A DNA stretch of 64,000 bases, taken from assembly GCA_016721115.1 (NCBI GenBank), contig JADKIW010000001.1, positions 1,379,501-1,443,500 on the forward strand, written 5' to 3'. This DNA is from Candidatus Defluviilinea proxima. GTDB taxonomy: Bacteria > Chloroflexota > Anaerolineae > Anaerolineales > Villigracilaceae. Numbering within the stretch: the first letter of the stretch is position 1; every line of letters begins with the position of its first letter. Shown one piece after another: positions 16,916 through 23,047 of the stretch. Under the pieces are notes generated by a model. It was not told the origin of the DNA and did not search any database. It worked only from the letters and a program-made list of their open reading frames with translations. The position numbers and the translations under genes are program-made.

Positions 16916-17193
16916 TTTATTAAACTTATCATTCCTAGTAATGCTTCTATTATTGTCTTCAACAAAGCGAATGCCCCTAAAAGCGTTGCAATTCTCAACC
17001 ACATTATCGTATTTTTCCAATAGTTTTTCGAAATATATATACTATAAGGATGATACCGTGTTTTTTCAATCATCATTTTTTCAAATGTTTCAGGCTGAAA
17101 CCAAACGAACTTGCCGAGAATAACAACAATGGGTCCAATAATAAAAATCGCGAATATGCTTTCAACTATTTGTGGCATGTTTCCGTCGAACAT
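16912..17193 (-). CDS. Small two-span membrane protein (93 aa)
   Basis: An unrecognised protein with two hydrophobic helices (IFAIFIIGPIVVILGKFV and TLLGAFALLKTIIEALLGMI) separated by an aromatic, basic linker. Its stop codon overlaps the DUF711 start, which supports it being expressed. The start could be 17193 or the ATG at 17178, which has GACGGAAAC just upstream. The codon use is more AT-rich than DUF711, so it may have been inserted between trmH and DUF711. A decayed trmH-tail copy lies directly upstream. Confidence 0.6.
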   Translation of the reverse strand: MFDGNMPQIVESIFAIFIIGPIVVILGKFVWFQPETFEKMMIEKTRYHPYSIYISKNYWKNTIMWLRIATLLGAFALLKTIIEALLGMISLIK

Positions 17194-17200
17194 AATGACA

Positions 17201-17305
17201 CTAATTCATCCTTTGTCTTATTACATCAAACATTAGCACGGACCCGACTACGCCCACATTGAGTGATTCAAAATTCCCGCAGTAGGCGATGGATCGGATC
17301 TTTAT
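17201..17305 (-). pseudogene. Decayed DUF711-head/trmH-tail chimeric fragment, copy 2
   Basis: A 34-codon uninterrupted frame that begins with ATA in place of ATG. Its first 8 codons (KIRSIAY) copy the DUF711 start, and the rest (NFESLNVGVVGSVLMFDV and IRQR) copies the TrmH C-terminal knot motif. It overlaps the stop of the 167-residue gene and ends 8 bases before the ATG of the 93-residue gene. It looks like a duplication scar; with no start codon it is unlikely to be translated independently. Confidence 0.6.
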
Positions 17306-17805
17306 GAACTTCTAATTGCCTTTGCTCTAGTCGCAACCTGTTTTCTTATTAATTTCAGAAGATCTGCTTGATCTTGTGACGATTTATGATGAATGTAGAA
17401 ACTAGGAAAAAATGATTTGAAAAGGTAGATGCTATATAGTCGGTGAAAAAAAGTTAAACGATTCTTTGTTGTGATTAGCCACCAATCGGAAAGGAGAAAA
17501 CTATAATGCTTGATCTCTGTAATATCTTCCCATGGAATTGGAAGATATGTCCATAAAAATTCGACGTAAAGTCCGTTATCGTCTGTTTTGACATCAGGAT
17601 ATTCGCCAAAAGCAAAAATGAAGCCAATTATTACCATTAGAACTGTAAGTAATAGATAGTAATAGTTTTTTTGATAATTATTGTCTGCCAGTGGATATGC
17701 CAGAATTACTATGTCTGAAAATAACAAAAACAAAAAAGCAAAAAATTTTATAAGAGTCTTACGGTTTTGAATTTCGACAGGGTAACGATAGTATTTATTC
17801 TCCAT
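17302..17805 (-). CDS. Membrane protein with possible PH-like domain (167 aa)
   Basis: An unrecognised protein with two adjacent N-terminal spans (LIKFFAFLFLLFSDIVILAY and YYLLLTVLMVIIGFIFAF) and a cytosolic C-terminal half. That half has a beta-rich pattern, DNGLYVEFLWTYLPIPWEDI followed by LITTKNRLTFFHRLYS, similar in feel to bacterial PH-like (DUF304-type) domains, and ends in a helix. It is AT-rich compared with the neighbours, suggesting separate origin. Its ATG lies inside a short chimeric frame (17795-17911). Confidence 0.65.
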   Translation of the reverse strand: MENKYYRYPVEIQNRKTLIKFFAFLFLLFSDIVILAYPLADNNYQKNYYYLLLTVLMVIIGFIFAFGEYPDVKTDDNGLYVEFLWTYLPIPWEDITEIKHYSFLLSDWWLITTKNRLTFFHRLYSIYLFKSFFPSFYIHHKSSQDQADLLKLIRKQVATRAKAIRSS

Positions 17806-17911
17806 ACTTTAAGTCTCTCTGCCTTACCACCTCGAACATCAACATGGACACTGCTACTTTCACATTTAGTGCCTCGACGTTTCCGCAGTAGGTGATGGAG
17901 TGGATTTTCAT
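17795..17911 (-). pseudogene. DUF711-head/trmH-tail chimeric mini-frame, copy 1 (38 codons)
   Basis: An intact small frame from the ATG at 17911. It opens MKIHSITYCGN, nearly the DUF711 start, and continues VEALNVKVAVSMLMFEVV then RQR, matching the TrmH C-terminus (VESLNAGVAGSVLMFEVVRQR). It ends inside the start of the 167-residue gene. Copies 1 and 2 share the same joining point, so they probably arose from one chimera. Whether it is a leader-like peptide or a dead scar cannot be told. Confidence 0.55.
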
Positions 17912-17922
17912 TAGGCCTCGTT

Positions 17923-17956
17923 GCAACGTTTGAACGTTCAAACGTTCGAACGTTGC
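17923..17956. repeat. Four 8-bp ACGTTYRA-type tandem repeats at the trmH stop
   Basis: Units ACGTTTGA, ACGTTCAA, ACGTTCGA and ACGTTGCC follow one another, and the block as a whole is nearly self-complementary, with GCAACGTT at one end and AACGTTGC at the other. The trmH stop codon sits inside it. It could fold as a hairpin terminator but has no T-tract. Confidence 0.55.
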
Positions 17957-18708
17957 CTCACCACCTCAAACATCAACACGGAACCCGCCACTCCTGCATT
18001 CAGTGACTCAACATCTTCACTCATTGGCAAGGAAATCTTCTGTGTGGCGAGTTGGCGCGCCTCATCGCTTGCACCTTCGGCTTCACTGCCGATAACCAGA
18101 GCCAGCGGTTTACGGAGGTCGGTTTCCCAGCAAGAGACACCGTCCATGTCTGCGATATAAATGTCCATGTCTTTTGTTTGTGCTTTGATCTCTTCCCAAC
18201 TCAATGAGTGGATCGGCAATCGGAAGTGCGCCCCCATGCCTGCGCGGAGAACTTTCGGAGCGAAAGCGTCTGTCGTTTCGGGTGGAAGAAGAACCGCCTG
18301 CACCCCGGTCGCGGCGGCGGTGCGGAGCAATGTGCCGAGGTTGCCGGGGTCACGGATTTGGTCGGGGATGAGGATGAAATTCAAATTATTGGTAATTGGT
18401 AATTGGGTGAACTCTAGAACGGCAAGGATGCCTTGAGGCGTCTCTGTCTCGCTCAAAGATTTCATCAAACTTTCCGAGACTTGTTCTACTTCAACACCGC
18501 TTGATGTTAGACGTTCGACCTGTGCCTTACCTCTATCACTTAACGACTCGTCAAAAAGAACAAACTGAAATCCCCAGTTACTTTTTACTGCTTCTTCCAC
18601 AAGGCGAACGCCTTCCACGACGAATGCATTTGCTTCGCGGCGTTCTTTGGCGCGTCCCATTAAAGCGCGGACGAGTTTGAGCTTGGGATTTTGTGCTGAT
18701 GTGATCAT
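17938..18708 (-). CDS. TrmH family (SpoU) RNA 2'-O-methyltransferase
   Basis: A 256-residue SAM-dependent RNA methyltransferase with an N-terminal substrate-binding domain (NPKLKLVRALMGRAKERRE, FVVEGVRLVEEA) and a SPOUT catalytic domain. The knot motifs are LIPDQIRDPGNLGTLLRTAAA, LALVIGSEAEGASDEA and SLPMSEDVESLNAGVAGSVL. These are the three SpoU motifs; the exact rRNA or tRNA target is not predictable. I use the ATG at 18708 (MITSAQNPKLK), which overlaps the macro-domain stop as ATGA and has GGGCGGAC upstream, rather than 18723. Confidence 0.88.
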   Translation of the reverse strand: MITSAQNPKLKLVRALMGRAKERREANAFVVEGVRLVEEAVKSNWGFQFVLFDESLSDRGKAQVERLTSSGVEVEQVSESLMKSLSETETPQGILAVLEFTQLPITNNLNFILIPDQIRDPGNLGTLLRTAAATGVQAVLLPPETTDAFAPKVLRAGMGAHFRLPIHSLSWEEIKAQTKDMDIYIADMDGVSCWETDLRKPLALVIGSEAEGASDEARQLATQKISLPMSEDVESLNAGVAGSVLMFEVVRQRSNV

Positions 18709-19280
18709 GATTTGTCCGCCCATTGGGTTTGCCAGATGTTGATGAACACTTCGATGGTTGGCTTATCGAACAAGAGCATTTTTACCACTTTGATGTTTGA
18801 TGCATTACTTTCAAAATACTTCTCGATACTTGCAAAGATGATCCTTGCCGCGCGATCTTTTGGAAAACCGAAGATGCCAGTGGAAATGGCGGGCAATGCC
18901 ATGGACGAACACTTCAACTCATCTACGACTTGCAGAGAACCCGTCACAGCTTGTTCGAGTTTTTGATCCTCGTCATCTCTTCCGTTTTCCCAGACGGGGC
19001 CGACAGCGTGGATCACATATTTCGCAGGCAGAAGCCCGCCCGATGTCCATGCAGGATGCGCGTGGGAGACGAGGCCGTGTTGTCGAATCCATGAGTCCGA
19101 TTCTTGCTGGATCTTTGATCCGCCTTTTTTAGAGATTGCCCACGCAACTCCGCCTCCATGTTGAAGGTGTTCGTTCGCCGCGTTGACAATGGCATCCACT
19201 TCTTCGATTGTGATGTCGCCTTGCACGATCTGGATTGTTTGACCTGTGGGGAAAACGTGTTCTTTGAGAACGGTATTCAT
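18705..19280 (-). CDS. Macro domain protein (ADP-ribose hydrolase-like)
   Basis: A 191-residue protein filled by one macro domain. The ADP-ribose-binding motifs are VDAIVNAANEHLQHGGGVAWA (residues about 30-50) and ALPAISTGIFGFPKDRAA (about 130), with the YVIHAVGPVW strand between. Members of this MacroD/YmdB-like group remove ADP-ribose from proteins or deacetylate O-acetyl-ADP-ribose. It starts the unit with the TrmH gene. The start at 19280 has only a distant G-rich ribosome site. Confidence 0.87.
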   Translation of the reverse strand: MNTVLKEHVFPTGQTIQIVQGDITIEEVDAIVNAANEHLQHGGGVAWAISKKGGSKIQQESDSWIRQHGLVSHAHPAWTSGGLLPAKYVIHAVGPVWENGRDDEDQKLEQAVTGSLQVVDELKCSSMALPAISTGIFGFPKDRAARIIFASIEKYFESNASNIKVVKMLLFDKPTIEVFINIWQTQWADKS

Positions 19281-19307
19281 TTGAATATTTTACCCCCGTT
19301 AAATATT

Positions 19308-19336
19308 GTAGGGGCAGGTCTTAGACCTGCCCCTAC
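19308..19336. repeat. REP-like palindrome GTAGGGGC...GCCCCTAC
   Basis: A perfect 13-base inverted repeat around TTA: GTAGGGGCAGGTC at 19308-19320 and its complement to 19336. Its ends match the 28-base palindrome inside the RAYT gene at 48692-48719, and its first 16 bases recur inside rlmD at 28978-28993. It lies between the macro gene and rplT and could form a strong hairpin in either transcript. Confidence 0.75.
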
Positions 19337-19341
19337 GGGAT

Positions 19342-19683
19342 TTACTTCGTTTTTGCAACCACTGCCGCAAATGTTTGCGGGTCGCGGATTGCCATGTCGG
19401 ATAACATCTTGCGGTTGAGCTCAATGTTCGCCTTCTTGAGCGCTGCCACCAACTTGCTGTAGGTGGTGCCATTCAGGCGGGCCGCGGCGTTGATACGGGC
19501 GATCCACAACTTGCGGAGGTCGCGCTTGCGCACGCGGCGATCACGGGTGGCGTACCAGAGGCTCTTGAGCATGGCCTCATTGGCTCGCTTGAACAAGCGG
19601 TGCTTGGCGCCACGCTGTCCCTTCGTGATCTTCAATACTTTCTTATGACGTTTGTAGCCCTGAGGGCCGCCTTTCACTCTCAT
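19342..19683 (-). CDS. rplT: 50S ribosomal protein L20
   Basis: A 113-residue highly basic protein with the L20 pattern: VKGGPQGYKRHKKVLKITKG, GAKHRLFKRANEAMLKSL and DLRKLWIARINAAARLNGTTYS. L20 binds 23S rRNA early in large-subunit assembly and, in several bacteria, represses its own operon through the leader RNA. It is the last gene of infC-rpmI-rplT. A hairpin upstream (19726-19752) lies in the rpmI-rplT gap. Confidence 0.97.
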   Translation of the reverse strand: MRVKGGPQGYKRHKKVLKITKGQRGAKHRLFKRANEAMLKSLWYATRDRRVRKRDLRKLWIARINAAARLNGTTYSKLVAALKKANIELNRKMLSDMAIRDPQTFAAVVAKTK

Positions 19684-19725
19684 ATTTTATCTCCTGCAAA
19701 CTCGCGGGCGTCGGCTGATTAAGCC

Positions 19726-19752
19726 AGTTGCGTACACCCGAAAGCCGCAACT
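19726..19752 (-). promoter_or_regulatory. Hairpin in the rpmI-rplT gap
   Basis: The arms AGTTGCG (19726-19732) and CGCAACT (19746-19752) enclose a 13-base loop; no T-tract follows on the minus strand. It may be an L20-binding or processing element, but only the inverted repeat is seen. Confidence 0.4.
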
Positions 19753-19787
19753 AAAAAGGATACGATTTCCGGAAGCAGGGACGCGCC

Positions 19788-20021
19788 CTACGATTCCATG
19801 TGGGGCGCCAAGCGTTTCACGCGCTTGATGATCTTCGAGCCCTTTACTTCGTGCATTTCAGACAACTGAGACTTGGTACGCTTGGATGTGTTTCTGCGAA
19901 GGTGGCTTTTGCCGCCTTTGGTGCGCACAACCTTGCCGGAACCCGTCAGGCGAAAACGCTTGGAGGTTGCCTTGTGGGTCTTCAGTTTCTGTTTACCGCC
20001 AGATTTGGCTTTACGAGGCAT
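19788..20021 (-). CDS. rpmI: 50S ribosomal protein L35
   Basis: A 77-residue basic protein with the L35 core KLKTHKATSKRFRLTGSGKVV and the LRRNTSKRTKSQL segment. The C-terminal tail is about ten residues longer than in E. coli L35 (65 residues). The ATG at 20021 has AAAGGAGC upstream. It lies between infC and rplT in the usual order; the 176-base infC-rpmI gap contains a small palindrome at 20048-20061. Confidence 0.95.
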   Translation of the reverse strand: MPRKAKSGGKQKLKTHKATSKRFRLTGSGKVVRTKGGKSHLRRNTSKRTKSQLSEMHEVKGSKIIKRVKRLAPHMES

Positions 20022-20197
20022 TGTAACTTGCTCCTTTCAGACAAAATACGCAGTACTGCGTTCATTTCCAACCATGACTTTGTATCTATATTTTGATACC
20101 AGCATGGAACTTGGTAACTTGATTACAGACAACAAAACCGCGGGACTAATCGTGCTCGCCCGCGGACTCTTCAACATCTTTGGGTCTTTCTCTGGGA

Positions 20198-20770
20198 CTA
20201 GGCTTCCGCTTCTTGCTCAGCTGGAGTCTGATCCGTTTTCTCTTTCTTTTTTGCTACGCCTTTGGCGGGTGCCAACACCACGAGCATTGTGCGGCCTTCC
20301 ATTTGCGGCGGTTGTTCTACTGTGCTTACATCAGAGAGTGCTTCAGCAATTTCTCTCAGGTCTTCGAGTGCGATCTCGGGATAATCCATTTCGCGGCCAC
20401 GGAACTTGATCGTCACGCGGACTTTGTTGCCGTGCAACAGCCAGCGGCGCGCATCGTCCACTTTGAAACCACGGTGCGCCTCGTTCGTTTTGGGGCGCAG
20501 GCGGATTTCTTTGACCTCGATCTTGGTCTGGGCCTTGCGTGCCTCACGATCCTTTTTTGCCCGTTCGAAAACGAACTTACCGTAATCGATCACGCGGCAA
20601 ACAGGTGGGGCGGCGTTGGGAGAAACCTCTACCAGGTCCATCCCGGCATCGCGTGCCATTTGTAAAGCTTGTTTGATGGGAACGACACCAACATTGTTGC
20701 CATCCGCCCCGATCAAACGGACTTCATTGACACGGATTCCCTCGTTAACTCGAAACTCTGTAGCGCTGAT
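20198..20770 (-). CDS. infC: Translation initiation factor IF-3 with probable AUC start
   Basis: IF-3 binds the 30S subunit and checks start-codon pairing. Conserved blocks: MDLVEVSPNAAPPVCRVIDY, GKFVFERAKK, VKEIRLRPKTNEAHRGFKV and VTIKFRGREM. The usual family N-terminus (RVNEGIRVNEVRLIGADG) is present only if translation begins upstream of any ATG/GTG/TTG candidate that makes sense. An ATC at 20770, six bases after AGGAG, gives a 190-residue protein beginning SATEFRVNEGIR. Rare AUU/AUC/AUA starts are known for infC and let IF-3 repress itself. The TTG at 20716 would cut off conserved residues. Confidence 0.88.
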   Translation of the reverse strand: MSATEFRVNEGIRVNEVRLIGADGNNVGVVPIKQALQMARDAGMDLVEVSPNAAPPVCRVIDYGKFVFERAKKDREARKAQTKIEVKEIRLRPKTNEAHRGFKVDDARRWLLHGNKVRVTIKFRGREMDYPEIALEDLREIAEALSDVSTVEQPPQMEGRTMLVVLAPAKGVAKKKEKTDQTPAEQEAEA

Positions 20771-20794
20771 AAGACTCTCCTATTTAGAACAGTT

Positions 20795-20813
20795 AACCAG
20801 CCATCGGCTGGTT
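20795..20813 (-). promoter_or_regulatory. Leader hairpin upstream of infC
   Basis: AACCAGCC and GGCTGGTT form a stem around a 3-base loop, 25 bases upstream of the AUC start. On the plus strand it is followed by TTTT, but no plus-strand gene ends here, so a role in the infC leader is more likely. Function is not demonstrable. Confidence 0.4.
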
Positions 20814-20943
20814 TTTGGCGGGCTGATAATACCATGAAGGCGTGTGACTCGTCAACAAAATAAGCCATTGACGGCAAATTCGTCCACTTTTGGCGATTTT
20901 ACGGGGTTTTATTTGGTCACCAACTTACCCCAACCTTTTCAGG

Positions 20944-20949
20944 TATGAT
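20944..20949 (+). promoter_or_regulatory. -10 element of the ECF sigma gene
   Basis: TATGAT sits 31 bases ahead of the proposed GTG start, with GGAGG (about 20964-20968) in between. Its position makes a start at the upstream ATG frame (20890) unlikely. No convincing -35 is seen. Confidence 0.4.
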
Positions 20950-20979
20950 CGGATAGTTATAGTGGAGGATAATTCTCTT

Positions 20980-21543
20980 GTGAACGAGCAGGAAGCCATT
21001 CTACAACTTAAACAGGGGAATATTGCCGCTTTGGAGTTTTTGGTGAGCCGCTATCAGGTGAAGGCTGTGCGCACAGCTTATCTGATCACACGCGACTCGG
21101 GGCTGGCCGAAGATGTGGTGCAGGATTGTTTCGTCCATGTGTTTCGCTCCATACGCGGATTCGATGGTACGCGTCCATTTGAGCCGTGGTTCATGCGGAG
21201 CGTAGTCAATGCATCAGTGAAGATCATGCAAAGGTCGGCGAGGCAGATTGAGATTGGGGATGATGCGGACGAATCCATTTTTGCAGAATTGGTTTCAAGA
21301 GTTGAATCCGTTGAAGAGCAAGTCGAGTCCATTGAAGTCCAAAATGAAATTTGGAACGCGATGCAAAAACTATCGCCAAGACAAATGGCTGTTGTTGTGC
21401 AACGATATTTCCTTGAGATGAGCGAAAAGGAAATGGCAGATGAATCTGACTCAGCAATTGGTACGGTGAAATGGACATTGAATGCGGCACGTGAACGCCT
21501 ACGTGGTCTACTCGGTGATACACACCGAAGGAGCGATAAATGA
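20980..21543 (+). CDS. ECF-type RNA polymerase sigma factor
   Basis: A 187-residue sigma-70 family factor with region 2 (ALEFLVSRYQVKAVRTAYLI then LAEDVVQDCFVHVFRSI) and region 4 (LSPRQMAVVVQRYFLEMSEK and a DSAIGTVKWTLNAARERL helix-turn-helix). The GTG at 20980 follows GGAGG; the frame is open from 20890 but a -10 element lies between. Its stop overlaps the next gene by four bases (ATGA), coupling it to a membrane protein that likely holds it inactive, as with anti-sigma partners (inference). Confidence 0.85.
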   Translation: MNEQEAILQLKQGNIAALEFLVSRYQVKAVRTAYLITRDSGLAEDVVQDCFVHVFRSIRGFDGTRPFEPWFMRSVVNASVKIMQRSARQIEIGDDADESIFAELVSRVESVEEQVESIEVQNEIWNAMQKLSPRQMAVVVQRYFLEMSEKEMADESDSAIGTVKWTLNAARERLRGLLGDTHRRSDK

Positions 21544-23006
21544 AAAATAATCGCATGAAAAACTTACTTGAAAATGTCGCTCGCCACGCTGTGCCTGAAA
21601 GCGTAAATTTGATGCCGCGTATCGCGGTTCGGTTGGAAAGGAAATCATTGATGATGAAGTTACGTGCAAAACCTGTATTGTCTCTTTTGCTTGTTCTGTT
21701 ATCGCTTGTTTTATTGACCAGTGTTGTGTATGCCATTGGTAAGGTGATTGGTTATGTTCCTGGGGTTGGCTTGGTGGATCAAAGTGTGCCGTTGAGGATG
21801 CTCAATGAAAAAGTGGAAGTGAAAAAAGAAGGTGTTACAGTTGGCGTATATCAAGTGGTGGCAAATGCAGAGTACACATTTGTCGAATATGCCTGGGATG
21901 GTATCAGTATGCGTAGACCCGAACAGCTTTTTCCCTTTTGCGGTGCGACTCCTTATTTGAAACTTCCCGATGGTTCTACTTTGGATGTCTGGAGTGGTGG
22001 ATCGGGTGGCGTTGGCGGTCAGGTAGGTGAACCAGTAAGGTTTGAGACTACTATTTACTATCCTCCGCTTCCCGTGGATGTTAATAAAGTTACCTTTGTT
22101 CTGGACTGTATCCTTGCGAAAGGTACTGGGCCTGAAGATTGGCAAATTCCTTTTGAGTTGATTCCTGCACCTGAAGGGTTTGCAACCCCTGGAGTGGAAT
22201 TGGGATCAGACTTCGTTTCTTCTGGACCTAAGTTTGATGTATTGCCCACATCCACACCGGAACCCATGCTCACGCCTTTCCAGTACGAGCAATCTTTTCC
22301 AAATACTCCAACACCTGTGCCGAATGGATCGGGTCTATATCTTGAGCAGGTGATTGAGTTACCTGACTCATATATCCTGGTTGGCAATTTTGTAGACGCT
22401 GGTGATATGCCTGGTCCCATGTTGACGACAGGAAGTGTATATGATTACTTGCCAAGGATCGAAGATGCAGATGGAGAAACCGTCACATTCAAACCACGTG
22501 ATGACATTAAACCGCTTGTCGATTGGGGCGGTGTTTATAGCTGGGCATATGAGATCCCCAAGTCCACGAAGATGCCTCTGACGATTATCCTCGATAGCAT
22601 CAATATCGATGCAACCAGTGTTGCCAGGTTTGATTTCAATGCCGGCCCCAATCCACAAGTTGGGCAGGTTTGGCAATTAAATCTGCCAATTCAAATGGGG
22701 AAGTATGAATTCATGATCGATACAGCTGAAAGGATCGAGGATGGCTATCTCTTCCGGTACCATTCGGGCATCGATGTGCCTCAAGGGACATCGTTCATGC
22801 TTGATATTGTGGGAAGCTCGCAGGAACGCGGGCCTTCAGCAGGTGAGGAGGATCGCCGTCCCACAGATATCGTGAAATATTCACAAAATATCACCTATCT
22901 GGTTCCCCCGCCTACAGGTCAACTCACTGTGGAGTTGATGTTTTTTGAGACTGTTCCGTTGCAAGGTCCATGGACGTTGACATGGGCACCAACATCGAAA
23001 CCATGA
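21540..23006 (+). CDS. Membrane-anchored extracellular protein, putative sigma-regulator partner
   Basis: A 488-residue protein with a 40-residue cytoplasmic head, one span (VLSLLLVLLSLVLLTSVVYAI), the GYVPGVGLVDQ segment seen after the anchor in DUF4179-like proteins, and a long external beta-rich region. That region includes a Pro/Thr spacer (PTSTPEPMLTPF, NTPTPVPNG) and no recognised enzyme motif. The operon position behind an ECF sigma gene suggests that it works as an anti-sigma/sensor, but no zinc anti-sigma motif is present in the head. The function is unproven. Confidence 0.65.
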   Translation: MKNNRMKNLLENVARHAVPESVNLMPRIAVRLERKSLMMKLRAKPVLSLLLVLLSLVLLTSVVYAIGKVIGYVPGVGLVDQSVPLRMLNEKVEVKKEGVTVGVYQVVANAEYTFVEYAWDGISMRRPEQLFPFCGATPYLKLPDGSTLDVWSGGSGGVGGQVGEPVRFETTIYYPPLPVDVNKVTFVLDCILAKGTGPEDWQIPFELIPAPEGFATPGVELGSDFVSSGPKFDVLPTSTPEPMLTPFQYEQSFPNTPTPVPNGSGLYLEQVIELPDSYILVGNFVDAGDMPGPMLTTGSVYDYLPRIEDADGETVTFKPRDDIKPLVDWGGVYSWAYEIPKSTKMPLTIILDSINIDATSVARFDFNAGPNPQVGQVWQLNLPIQMGKYEFMIDTAERIEDGYLFRYHSGIDVPQGTSFMLDIVGSSQERGPSAGEEDRRPTDIVKYSQNITYLVPPPTGQLTVELMFFETVPLQGPWTLTWAPTSKP

Positions 23007-23007
23007 A

Positions 23008-23043
23008 TAAAAAAGCGGAGAACTGAACAGTTCTCCGCTTTTG
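23008..23043. terminator. Bidirectional terminator between the sigma operon and thrS
   Basis: A 13-base perfect stem (AAGCGGAGAACTG and complement, 23013-23040) with a 2-base apex, A-run on the left and T-run on the right, between convergent genes. Confidence 0.85.
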
Positions 23044-23047
23044 ATTT

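Noticed and set aside
17923..17956. Possible CRISPR-like short repeats
   Set aside because: The 8-base units are contiguous, with no spacers and only four copies.
20795..20813. Plus-strand terminator upstream of the ECF sigma gene
   Set aside because: No plus-strand gene ends before it; a position in the infC leader explains it better.
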